Part shown: positions 1-4,920 of the stretch, in pieces
Position numbering within the stretch: the first letter of the stretch is position 1
Layout of the letters: each line of letters opens with the position of its first letter
NCBI RefSeq assembly: GCF_002455975.1
Contig: NZ_DKLM01000137.1
Span: 1-6,726, forward strand
DNA length: 6,726 nt
Reading direction: 5' to 3'
Source of the DNA: Clostridium sp. UBA6640
Lineage (GTDB): Bacteria > Bacillota > Clostridia > Clostridiales > Clostridiaceae
Notes under the pieces: model-generated
What the model was told of the DNA's origin: nothing
Databases searched by the model: none
Seen by the model: the letters and a program-made list of their open reading frames with translations, nothing else
Translations under genes and position numbers: made by a program

Positions 1-1
1 G

Positions 2-52
2 GTAAAGAGAGAAATAAAAAATGAATTGGTTGAATTTATTAAACTTCGTTAA
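2..52 (+). CDS. possible C-terminal end of a gene entering from the left (partial)
   Basis: One frame is open from the window edge to a TAA at 50-52 and encodes about 16 residues ending in NELVEFIKLR, a charged amphipathic-helix-like tail typical of a real protein C-terminus. Nothing can be said about function. A second frame is also open from the edge to TGA at 22-24 (GKERNKK), so the true upstream gene could end there instead. The first frame runs into the hairpin at 44-77. Sequence left of the window would settle which frame is used. Confidence 0.3.
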   Translation, partial: VKREIKNELVEFIKLR

Positions 53-77
53 TAAACTGTGGTTTATTGGCTTGAAG
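44..77. other. long imperfect hairpin
   Basis: Bases 48-57 pair with 62-71 (10 pairs, two of them G·T) around a TGTG loop. After a two-base bulge, CTTC at 44-47 pairs with GAAG at 74-77, giving 14 pairs in 34 bases. No T-run follows, so it is not a canonical intrinsic terminator. It could be a transcript-end stabiliser, a weak terminator for the gene to the left, or an operator dyad. Confidence 0.45.
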
Positions 78-109
78 CAACCTTATGAATTACCTCATTA
101 GATTAATTT

Positions 110-144
110 AAAAGATAAATGCAAGTTTAATGGGCATCTTTTTT
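110..144 (+). terminator. possible degenerate intrinsic terminator
   Basis: AAAAGAT (110-116) can pair with ATCTTTT (136-142), and a run of six Ts follows the GGCATC at 133-138. The stem is AT-rich and internally imperfect, so termination would be weak. The 3' half (133-149) is identical over 17 bases to the terminator after the MGMT-like gene at 1562-1578, which suggests both derive from the same element. Confidence 0.35.
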
Positions 145-149
145 ATCTC
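133..149 (+). repeat. 17-bp direct repeat, copy 1 (GGCATC-T6-ATCTC)
   Basis: GGCATCTTTTTTATCTC here is repeated exactly at 1562-1578. The second copy is the 3' arm and T-run of a terminator. A diverged relative may lie at 2110-2170. The most economical reading is a terminator-bearing 3' gene end that has been duplicated or exchanged. Confidence 0.6.
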
Positions 150-202
150 AAGAGAGATAGAGATAGCTTACTTACTTAATACAACAAAATAAATTAAATA
201 AG

Positions 203-231
203 AATGCACTCATTTATTAATGGGTGTATTT
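203..231. terminator. stem-loop, terminator-like (possibly bidirectional)
   Basis: Bases 203-214 pair with 219-230 as a 12-bp stem with two G·T wobbles and a four-base loop, flanked by A-rich sequence upstream and only three Ts downstream. It sits just before the promoter at 256-284, a good position for insulating the next gene from upstream transcription. The short T tract makes terminator function uncertain. Confidence 0.45.
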
Positions 232-255
232 GCTGTAGATAAATGAATGAATATT

Positions 256-284
256 TTGAAAATTTTAGGATATTGGTATATAAT
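256..284 (+). promoter_or_regulatory. sigma-A-type promoter for the PNPOx-like gene
   Basis: TTGAAA at 256-261 and a perfect TATAAT at 279-284 are separated by exactly 17 bases. Transcription would start near 291 and leave a leader of about 118 bases before the ATG at 409. No convincing riboswitch fold is visible in that leader. The rest of 52-408 holds only the hairpins listed separately. Confidence 0.7.
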
Positions 285-408
285 GGAGATTAATAGATAT
301 AAGAACAATATCAAACGAAAGAAATAGAAGATAATAAGAATAATCTGAAAGCCCCATAAAATAAGGTTAGAGATTCTGAGATTATAATATTATGAGGAGG
401 AAATAAAA

Positions 409-885
409 ATGAGCAAATATGAAAACGCGATAAAACTTATGGAGGAACGTTGCGGAAATGGTAAAGAAGAAGTTATTGCCCTTGCGACAATATCACTATC
501 CCCGAACGCTGACGGTAATCCACGCCCTGCTGTCCGTATGGTTTGCGCTTATTATGAAGACGGCGTATTTTATGTTTCTACGGACGCAAAAAAGAATAAA
601 ATGCTGCAAATTGAGAAGAACAACGAGGTTTCCGTCGGTGGGTTAGGTTGGTACGCTTTTCAAGGTACGGCTGAAAATCTCGGTTGGGTCAAGGACGAGA
701 AAAATGCGGAAATCAGAGCAAAATTTAAAAAAATCTTTGATTGGTTCGATGAAGTTGGCGACGAAGACAATCCGAACTCGATCGTTCTGCGTATCTCACT
801 CACAGAGGGTACGATTACTGACAACGAAGAAAAATACGGTGAATGTCAGTATGAAATTGATTTTATCAATAAAACGGCGAAATAA
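409..885 (+). CDS. pyridoxamine 5'-phosphate oxidase-like (FMN-binding split-barrel) family protein
   Basis: The 158-residue protein resembles the compact PNPOx-like flavin-fold family. After an N-terminal helix, the strand region around 22-31 (VIALATISL) leads to PRPAVRMV (38-45), typical of the family's FMN-phosphate contact region. FYVSTDAKKNKMLQI (54-68) and a strand/turn region ending in a GTAE motif (86-89) follow. A charged helix (96-115) and C-terminal strands complete the fold. Known relatives are small cytosolic flavoproteins, often of unknown substrate; true PNPO activity in B6 metabolism should not be assumed. The start is supported by GAGGAGG at 394-400, eight bases before the ATG. 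A consensus promoter lies upstream. The coding sequence is visibly richer in G and C than its flanks, with codons such as CCG and CGC, suggesting separate acquisition. Confidence 0.75.
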   Translation: MSKYENAIKLMEERCGNGKEEVIALATISLSPNADGNPRPAVRMVCAYYEDGVFYVSTDAKKNKMLQIEKNNEVSVGGLGWYAFQGTAENLGWVKDEKNAEIRAKFKKIFDWFDEVGDEDNPNSIVLRISLTEGTITDNEEKYGECQYEIDFINKTAK

Positions 886-1018
886 ATCCACAAATAATAA
901 GCAATTTCTAACTTGAGAGCCAAAAAACACCATTACTTGATTATCAATATTTTTTAACTTAGTTTTCTGAAACCCAACATTAAACAGTTTATTCTTTACG
1001 CATAGGAGGTGTATTGGT

Positions 1019-1495
1019 ATGGCAAATGAACAGAAAAAAGATTTCAATGCGATGCTATGCAATAATAAGGATATGCCTAAAATACAAATCATTAATGATG
1101 AAAAGAGTATTGAAAAGTATGGTGGCGAACGGATGTATTTTGCTCCGCCTATGGATTACGATCGAGTGATGAAGATAATACCATTTGGGAAAGTTATCAC
1201 AATAGGACAGATTAGAGATTATTTTGCTAGGGCAAATAATGCAGATTTTACAGATCCCATTACCGCAGGAATTTTTGTTTCTATTGTAGCATGGGCGAGT
1301 GAACAAAGGTATGACGATAAAACACCGTACTGGAGAACACTTAAAGCGAATGGTGAGTTGAATCAAAAATATCCAGGTGGTATTGAAGTTCAAAAAGAAA
1401 AACTGGAGGCAGAAGGTCATATCGTTATCCAGCGCGGAAGAAGCAACATAAGATATTATGTGCATAATTATCAGGATAACTTGTACCAGTTGTGA
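1019..1495 (+). CDS. MGMT-family DNA-binding-domain protein lacking the acceptor cysteine (alkyltransferase-like)
   Basis: This 158-residue protein carries the winged helix-turn-helix domain of O6-methylguanine-DNA methyltransferases at about 46-150. IPFGKVITIGQI (54-65) matches the family's 'IPxGKVxxYGxIA' segment. PYWR (103-106) occupies the place of the catalytic PCHR, and NGEL...PGG...QKEKLEAEG (111-133) matches the region after the active site. With Cys replaced by Tyr it cannot transfer alkyl groups by the standard mechanism. Known alkyltransferase-like proteins (PWHR) instead bind O6-alkylguanine and flag it for nucleotide excision repair; a similar role here is inference. The N-terminal ~45 residues are not part of the domain and are unrecognised. 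AGGAGGT at 1004-1010 supports the start, and a terminator follows at 1535-1573. No clear promoter is visible in 886-1018, so it may be read from the promoter at 256-284. Confidence 0.75.
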   Translation: MANEQKKDFNAMLCNNKDMPKIQIINDEKSIEKYGGERMYFAPPMDYDRVMKIIPFGKVITIGQIRDYFARANNADFTDPITAGIFVSIVAWASEQRYDDKTPYWRTLKANGELNQKYPGGIEVQKEKLEAEGHIVIQRGRSNIRYYVHNYQDNLYQL

Positions 1496-1534
1496 TAGTT
1501 CAACATATTCCTGATTTATGCAAAACAATATCCT

Positions 1535-1573
1535 GACGCCAAGGGGATACCAGCTTGATACGGCATCTTTTTT
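1535..1573 (+). terminator. intrinsic terminator after the MGMT-like gene
   Basis: GACGCC (1535-1540) pairs with GGCATC (1562-1567) with one C×A mismatch, directly followed by six Ts (1568-1573). The 21-base loop contains the near-repeat GATACC/GATACG, which may allow a further inner fold. It lies 40 bases past the stop codon, as expected for this gene. Confidence 0.6.
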
Positions 1574-1578
1574 ATCTC
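1562..1578 (+). repeat. 17-bp direct repeat, copy 2
   Basis: Identical to 133-149. Here it forms the 3' arm and T-tract of the terminator and is followed eight bases later by GGCATGT (1584-1590), a word that also follows the diverged relative at 2162-2168. Confidence 0.6.
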
Positions 1579-1593
1579 CTTAAGGCATGTTGA

Positions 1594-1716
1594 AACAGTG
1601 ATTTTGATGCAGAAACAGTTTTTTTAGAGATGCTACTTGAATTAATAACAGAGGTTGGTTATTTTAAACAAGTATGTAATAGGGATAAAGGAGTGATTAT
1701 TAATGAGGAGTGCTAA
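1594..1716 (+). pseudogene. short open fragment, possible gene remnant
   Basis: After a TGA at 1591-1593 a frame stays open for 40 codons to TAA at 1714-1716. It reads like protein (DFDAETVFLEMLLELITEVG), with an internal ATG at 1630 but no ribosome binding site. It overlaps the start of the next gene in another frame. The amino-acid composition suggests the tail of a decayed gene. A chance open frame in AT-rich DNA cannot be excluded. Confidence 0.22.
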
Positions 1717-1963
1717 AGAAAGTAACAACTTTCCATATAGTATGAGTACTATTTGTTATTTTGAGGTGGATAAGAATAGTAATGTATCACAAATTCCACA
1801 CAAAAACAAGTCAGACCGAGAAAAGGTTCTAGAAGCTTATCAAAGAGCAAAAGATAAAACTACAACATTATATGCTGTATGGCCAGGCAATTGGAGGAGT
1901 GATTTGTTCATAATTGATGATCTTGATGCTTTTGCGAAGGAATTGGGCTTGGTGGATTTCTAA
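1703..1963 (+). CDS. small conserved-looking protein of unknown function (86 aa)
   Basis: I do not recognise the family with certainty. The 86 residues form a compact soluble protein: a strand STICYFEVD (15-23), a charged helix DREKVLEAYQRAKDK (38-52), a strand TTLYAVWPGNWRSDLFIID (54-72) rich in aromatics, and a short C-terminal helix DAFAKELGL (75-83). There is no signal peptide or membrane segment. AAAGGAG at 1687-1693 lies nine bases before this ATG and favours it; the later ATG at residue 14 has no Shine-Dalgarno. The strand-helix-strand plan and the WPGxWRSDLF core look like a functional fold, not a fragment. It sits in a debris-rich region downstream of a terminator, so it probably has its own promoter, which I could not identify. 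Confidence 0.6.
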   Translation: MRSAKESNNFPYSMSTICYFEVDKNSNVSQIPHKNKSDREKVLEAYQRAKDKTTTLYAVWPGNWRSDLFIIDDLDAFAKELGLVDF

Positions 1964-1981
1964 TCACAAGGATAGTTTCTA

Positions 1982-2068
1982 TTGAGTGATACGAACAATG
2001 AGATAATTACTTATACTTGTTTCTATGCAGAAGACATTGTTGTGAAGAGAGAAGAGATTAATAAATAG
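1982..2068 (+). pseudogene. coding-like fragment, possible gene remnant
   Basis: A frame open from just after a TAG at 1973-1975 to TAG at 2066-2068 encodes a plausible protein tail (TYTCFYAEDIVVKREEINK). The only start candidate is TTG at 1982, with no ribosome binding site. It resembles the last strand and helix of a small protein whose 5' part has been lost. It starts only about 20 bases after the previous stop codon. Confidence 0.22.
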
Positions 2069-2109
2069 AGATGATTTTGAGTTATAAAGAACATTTATAA
2101 GAAATATAT

Positions 2110-2170
2110 ATTGCCACCAAGGACGTACTAGCTACTTATGACATCATTATTGTACTCTCAAGGCATGTGG
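2110..2170 (+). repeat. diverged relative of the 1535-1590 terminator region
   Basis: Ordered matches with 1535-1590 include CCAAGG (2116-2121), GTACTAGCT against ATACCAGCT, CATCATTATT against CATCTTTTTT, and CTC followed by AAGGCATGT (2160-2168). Small gaps are needed to align them. The hairpin arms are no longer complementary, so it probably does not terminate transcription. This is by eye only. Confidence 0.35.
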
Positions 2171-2297
2171 AGAATGTTGTACTTCTTTCCAACAAAAAAT
2201 CATAAACATATATCAACGTAAAAGCAGTGAACACTGGAAAAGGTAGATGCAATACCTTAAAACATTTCTAAGTCATTTAATAACTAAATATGAAAAC

Positions 2298-2337
2298 AAA
2301 AAGTTGTTTGCTCTGAATGGGGTAGACAGCTTTTTTT
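2298..2337 (+). terminator. strong intrinsic terminator
   Basis: AAAAAGTTGT (2298-2307) pairs with ACAGCTTTTT (2326-2335) with one G·T pair. The stem extends inward through TTGCTC (2308-2313) against GGGTAG (2320-2325), using several wobbles, with a six-base loop. Seven Ts run from 2331. It marks the end of a transcription unit, although no intact gene directly precedes it. Confidence 0.65.
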
Positions 2338-2350
2338 ATTAAAGAATACA

Positions 2351-2379
2351 TCTAAAAATTAGAGTTATTATGTTATGAT
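2351..2379 (+). promoter_or_regulatory. possible extended -10 promoter
   Basis: TGTTATGAT at 2371-2379 fits an extended -10 (TGn-TATGAT). The -35 position 17 bases upstream (TCTAAA, 2351-2356) is poor. A second candidate is TTGAAA at 2421-2426 with TGTGAT at 2444-2449, spaced 17 bases. Lying after a terminator and before the 2527-6704 gene series, one of them could drive that series. Confidence 0.3.
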
Positions 2380-2401
2380 AAATATTGTAATAGTGTAGAA
2401 A

Positions 2402-2444
2402 AATATCCAAGTACAGGCTTTTGAAAACTGCAATTGTGGATATT
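2402..2444. repeat. inverted repeat in the leader of the 2527 gene
   Basis: AATATCCA (2402-2409) and TGGATATT (2437-2444) are perfect inverted copies 27 bases apart. Inside, CAG...TTT and AAACTG can form a second small stem. It could be an operator or a leader RNA fold, but 8-bp arms at this AT content may arise by chance. Confidence 0.35.
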
Positions 2445-2526
2445 GTGATAGGAATATAGATATAGCCTTAGCAAAATAAAGTCAAATTTAATAGTCAGCT
2501 CAAGCAAGAAACAGTGAGGTGAAGAA

Positions 2527-2702
2527 ATGGGGTTATTTGATATATTCAAAAAGAAAACCAAGGAGTCTTATTATTCAAATAAGGCTAACAACTATATTAC
2601 TAGAATCGAAGATCGGAAAACAAAGGAAGCTGCTAAGAAAATGAAATGAAGGATGACCATGTAATAGAACATTTGCATAAACAGGATGAGGAGGGAGAAT
2701 AA
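2527..2702 (+). pseudogene. small gene broken by a frameshift (MGLFDIF protein)
   Basis: An ATG at 2527 preceded by AGGTGA (2517-2522) opens a 40-codon frame that begins MGLFDIFKKKTKE, is lysine-rich, and stops at TGA 2647-2649. At that stop ATGAA occurs twice in tandem (2641-2650). Removing one copy joins the frame to MKDDHVIEHLHKQDEEGE and a TAA at 2700-2702, giving a 56-residue protein. Further downstream another frame is open and coding-like from 2702 to beyond 2770 (YKLEFVGQFLTANYLYNEKR), so the ancestral gene may have been longer, with a second lesion near 2700. No function is recognised; similar MGLF(D/S)xF-K-rich starts occur in many small hypothetical proteins. It may be a dead immunity-type gene, or a 40-residue protein could still be made. 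Confidence 0.45.
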
Positions 2703-2774
2703 GATACAAATTAGAATTTGTTGGCCAGTTTTTAACTGCAAATTATTTATATAATGAGAAAAGGCAATCATTAA

Positions 2775-2781
2775 AAGGAGG
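2775..2781 (+). promoter_or_regulatory. ribosome binding site that decides the DUF4304-like start
   Basis: AAGGAGG ends five bases before the ATG at 2787 but only two bases before an in-frame GTG at 2784. The ATG is the better start. Confidence 0.65.
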
Positions 2782-2786
2782 TAGTG

Positions 2787-3497
2787 ATGAATTCCAAAGA
2801 GAAAAAGAACATAGTCCTACGTGAAGTTGTAAAACCTGAACTGAAACGTGCGGGATATCGTGCTACAGGGCAGACTTATAAATCTATGAGGGACGATTGC
2901 TGTCTTGCAATACACATAAACGGCTCACGTTTTAATTCTATAGTGATGGGTTATACTTTTTGGTTTGAGATTGAAGCTTTTAAAAGAGATTTGCCAGAGG
3001 AATATTTAAAATGCTGGCAAGGTGGCATTGATTCCATGCGTGAGGATCCACTATTGCCTGATTGTGGCTATCTTCACCCATATCATCAGCCCTTAGGGTA
3101 TAAAATTGATGGGTATCAAGATTATAAGCCACAGGACATGGATGTGGAGGACATCAAGAACCGCATTGGCAACGATTTGCGTCGGTATATATTGCCACAG
3201 CTTGATGAAATTAAAAATTATAAGGATTGGGAGCAGAAAAAACAGGACTGGAATGAACGATATTATTCCAAAAGGATTTGTTTGCTGCGGTATTACTATA
3301 TGGCACATGGGCTTGCCGTAGTGGAGAGGAATATTCCGAATCTCATACATAATCGGCAGTGGATTGGAATATCGGCTCAAGAAATTAAAGAGAATTACCA
3401 GCTGTACCAGCAAATCAAGGCATTATCACCATGGCCAAATGAGAATAAGTGGGCATTTATTCTTGCTGCTTTGATGGCGGAGGAAACAAGTGGATAA
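2787..3497 (+). CDS. DUF4304-like protein, possible immunity-type
   Basis: The 236-residue protein has an N-terminal half resembling DUF4304. A helix leads into VVKPELKRAGYRATGQTYKS (14-33), then strands with CCLAIHINGSRF (38-49) and a strand ending in WFEIEAF (59-65), the usual 'long helix, glycine-turn, strand' plan. DUF4304 proteins are of unknown activity but are often found in toxin-immunity neighbourhoods; an immunity role here is inferred from context. The C-terminal half (about 140-236), with a charged helix near 141-165 and an apparently helical tail, is longer than the domain needs and is unrecognised. The ATG at 2787 is chosen over the GTG three bases earlier because of ribosome-binding-site spacing. 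It overlaps the next gene by eight bases, implying co-translation. Confidence 0.6.
   Translation: MNSKEKKNIVLREVVKPELKRAGYRATGQTYKSMRDDCCLAIHINGSRFNSIVMGYTFWFEIEAFKRDLPEEYLKCWQGGIDSMREDPLLPDCGYLHPYHQPLGYKIDGYQDYKPQDMDVEDIKNRIGNDLRRYILPQLDEIKNYKDWEQKKQDWNERYYSKRICLLRYYYMAHGLAVVERNIPNLIHNRQWIGISAQEIKENYQLYQQIKALSPWPNENKWAFILAALMAEETSG
3479..3483 (+). promoter_or_regulatory. ribosome binding site inside the preceding gene
   Basis: GGAGG lies six bases before the GTG at 3490, within the last codons of the DUF4304-like gene. This supports the GTG start and translational coupling of the two genes. Confidence 0.65.
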
Positions 3498-3879
3498 TTA
3501 TAATGATTTTTTAATGGATAAAGAGAAGGAATTGACAAGCATAAATCCTATTGACATAAATGGTAATTATATTGAGGAAATTATTCGTGAATATTTGATT
3601 TATAGTTTTTCAAATGCAATAGGAGCAACATTTGAAAAATTCTTTTTAGAGAAATTGTTCGATGAAAAACTTTTAATCGCTCTTTTTCAAATATTGCTTG
3701 ATGAGAGTGAGAATTATTCCAATGATGCCAGATATGGTGCCGCATTTTTTATTTCAAAATTCGATGATAGAATATTGAAAAAATATAAAGACAAATTAAT
3801 TTATGTGCAAAATTATGATATATATAGGTTGAGACCGTTTACTAGTGAAGACCTTCCTCATTGGTTGAATTTTGAGTAA
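3490..3879 (+). CDS. small helical protein, unrecognised, immunity-like by context
   Basis: The 129-residue soluble protein appears almost wholly alpha-helical: YIEEIIREYLIYSFSNAI (28-45), an amphipathic pair FEKFFLEKLFDEKLLIALFQ (48-67), and DARYGAAFFISKF (79-91), which recalls the helix packing of HEAT-type repeats. It ends in LPHWLNFE. I do not recognise the family. Its size, lack of secretion signal and position between a DUF4304-like gene and an Imm1-type array make an immunity role plausible but unproven. It starts at GTG 3490 inside the previous gene with a well-placed GGAGG; an ATG at residue 9 (3514) lacks one. The first 56-bp intergenic element begins four bases after its stop codon, so it is the last gene before the cassette-like array. 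Confidence 0.6.
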   Translation: MDNYNDFLMDKEKELTSINPIDINGNYIEEIIREYLIYSFSNAIGATFEKFFLEKLFDEKLLIALFQILLDESENYSNDARYGAAFFISKFDDRILKKYKDKLIYVQNYDIYRLRPFTSEDLPHWLNFE

Positions 3880-3883
3880 GAAA

Positions 3884-3939
3884 ATGAGTATTTGCTCTTG
3901 TATGTGAATTGAAACAACGCTACAGGAAATTTATATTTG
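3884..3939 (+). repeat. 56-bp intergenic element, copy 1
   Basis: Aligns without gaps to the copies at 4369, 4847 and 5373. It shares the 3' block AGGAAATTTATAT with copies 2 and 4. CTTGTA (3897-3902) and TACAGG (3921-3926) can pair, with one G·T. A TTG at 3909 inside it is in frame with the next gene but is not a credible start. Begins four bases after a stop codon. Confidence 0.8.
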
Positions 3940-3950
3940 TTGAGTCTTAT

Positions 3951-3956
3951 AGGGGG
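3951..3956 (+). promoter_or_regulatory. ribosome binding site that decides the 3963 start
   Basis: AGGGGG lies six bases before the ATG at 3963, favouring it over the in-frame TTG at 3909, which lies inside the repeat and has no Shine-Dalgarno. Confidence 0.6.
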
Positions 3957-3962
3957 ATTTTT

Positions 3963-4358
3963 ATGCTATGTACGAAAATATATATAAGTGACACCAAGAA
4001 ACCTATGACAATAGAAAGCACATCTGGTATTTCGGAAAGCCAACATAATGCTATATTAGATAGAATAGGTAAAGACTACATCTATTTAGAATACACTATA
4101 GGTGATATCAGTTTATCAGTTGAGTTTAACAAGGAAAAATCAGCATTTATTGGATGGGTTGACGAATATAATGATGAAATTTCTTATTTTGACAATGGAA
4201 GTCAAAATATCTATTCCGTAGATTTAATTATCAATGCTTGCCCTCAAGAAAGAATGATGTGCTATTCATTGAAGGATATTAAAGCTATCATTGTGCATTT
4301 TTGTAAAACAGGAGAAAAGCATCCATTTTTTAGATGGATTTCAGATGCCGACATTTGA
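3963..4358 (+). CDS. putative immunity protein, distantly Imm1-like
   Basis: A 131-residue cytosolic protein with a strand-rich N-terminal half: TKIYISD (4-10), YIYLEYTIGDISLSVEFN (39-56), and FIGWVDE (62-68). A segment ISYFDNGS (73-80) follows, and the C-terminal helix SLKDIKAIIVHFCKTGEKHPFFRW (102-125) ends the fold. The last element matches in style the Imm1 ending of the next gene (IPLEKAIEGIKQF...CIEW), so the two may be remote relatives; this is my inference from pattern, not a search. Imm1 proteins neutralise toxin domains of polymorphic toxin systems. The start at ATG 3963 is set by AGGGGG; an in-frame TTG 54 bases upstream would translate the intergenic element. The next 56-bp element begins 10 bases after the stop. 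Confidence 0.6.
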   Translation: MLCTKIYISDTKKPMTIESTSGISESQHNAILDRIGKDYIYLEYTIGDISLSVEFNKEKSAFIGWVDEYNDEISYFDNGSQNIYSVDLIINACPQERMMCYSLKDIKAIIVHFCKTGEKHPFFRWISDADI

Positions 4359-4368
4359 TGTAAAGAGT

Positions 4369-4424
4369 GTAAGCATTCGCTCTTGTAGGTGAATTAAAAC
4401 AAAGATACAGGAAATTTATATAAC
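4369..4424 (+). repeat. 56-bp intergenic element, copy 2
   Basis: Closest to copy 1 in its middle: CGCTCTTGTAGGTGAATTAA against TGCTCTTGTATGTGAATTGA. CTTGTA (4382-4387) can pair with TACAGG (4406-4411). The last three bases (AAC) depart from the TTT of other copies, which suggests the conserved element ends at TTATAT. Confidence 0.8.
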
Positions 4425-4456
4425 AGGTAGATAACAAGAAGTTAGGAGCGATCAAA

Positions 4457-4819
4457 ATGAATGTAGCAACAAAAAATGGAGATATTGAATGTCAAACAGA
4501 ACAAGAAATTGAAAGCATCATTATGAGTAGCTCACTGAACCCATATGACGATATTTGGATTAATGGAAAAGAGAAATACCCATGTTTGTCAATATTGATG
4601 AACGGAAACCTTACATGTGTACATTATTTTCTTAATGATAATGGAGATATGTGGCAGTCAGTAGGAAATCATGATAAGGACGTTATATTTATCATAGGTG
4701 GAGAAAAATCAGAAATGCAAGCAGATACAATTATTCCACTTGAAAAAGCGATAGAGGGTATAAAGCAATTTTGGAATTCTCACGAAAGGCCAACTTGTAT
4801 TGAATGGAGAGAATTATAA
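4457..4819 (+). CDS. Imm1-family immunity protein
   Basis: This 120-residue protein is the clearest immunity gene here. The Imm1-style signature runs through YDDIWINGKEKYPCLSILMN (30-49), VHYFLNDNGDMWQSVG (55-70), VIFIIGGE (76-83), then IPLEKAIEGIKQFW (93-106) and the closing RPTCIEW (111-117). Family members are cytosolic antidotes that bind and block a cognate polymorphic-toxin domain; which toxin cannot be told from this sequence. AGGAG at 4444-4448 is eight bases from the ATG. The gene is flanked on both sides by 56-bp elements, has no promoter of its own that I can see, and no toxin gene lies beside it, so it is an orphan immunity gene within this window. Confidence 0.75.
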   Translation: MNVATKNGDIECQTEQEIESIIMSSSLNPYDDIWINGKEKYPCLSILMNGNLTCVHYFLNDNGDMWQSVGNHDKDVIFIIGGEKSEMQADTIIPLEKAIEGIKQFWNSHERPTCIEWREL

Positions 4820-4846
4820 AGAAAATTTCAGTTTGTCTGTAAGATT

Positions 4847-4902
4847 ATGAGCATCCGATTCTATAGGACAATTAAAACAAAGCTATCGGAAATTTATATT
4901 TT
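4847..4902 (+). repeat. 56-bp intergenic element, copy 3
   Basis: Shares ATGAGCAT at its start and GGAAATTTATATTTT at its end with copy 4, and ATTAAAACAAAG in the middle with copy 2. The stem is CTATAG (4861-4866) with CTATCG (4884-4889). Relative to CTGTAG/CTACAG in copy 4, one G-C pair has become A-T on both sides and one pair is lost. Confidence 0.8.
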
Positions 4903-4920
4903 ACGAAAGGGAAAATAGCC

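Larger units (their letters stand above)
1964..2526. other. gene-poor stretch with decayed sequence
   Basis: About 560 bases without a convincing gene on either strand. It holds a coding-like fragment (1982-2068), a diverged copy of the terminator-like element (2110-2170), a strong terminator (2298-2337), a possible promoter (2351-2379) and an inverted repeat (2402-2444). The presence of a good terminator with no intact gene before it suggests that a gene was lost here, or that a small untranslated RNA ends at the terminator. Confidence 0.55.

Noticed and set aside
21..101. 26-codon frame starting at ATG 21
   Set aside because: Weak ribosome binding site, hydrophobic low-complexity content and overlap with the 44-77 hairpin. 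It is likely chance.
383..388. Second TATAAT close to the 409 gene
   Set aside because: No -35 at proper spacing, and transcription would start at or inside the ribosome binding site.
937..947. Palindrome TTGATTATCAA between the 409 and 1019 genes
   Set aside because: Too short to support as an operator in AT-rich DNA, with no partner promoter found.
796..1528. Long minus-strand open frames over the 409 and 1019 genes
   Set aside because: They are antisense shadows, with low-complexity composition and no ribosome binding sites.
2247..2342. 31-codon frame MQYLKTFLSHL... ending inside the T-run of the terminator
   Set aside because: Poorly spaced Shine-Dalgarno, and its last third is the terminator hairpin itself.
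3909..3962. TTG-initiated N-terminal extension of the 3963 gene
   Set aside because: It would translate the intergenic element. AGGGGG before ATG 3963 gives a better start.
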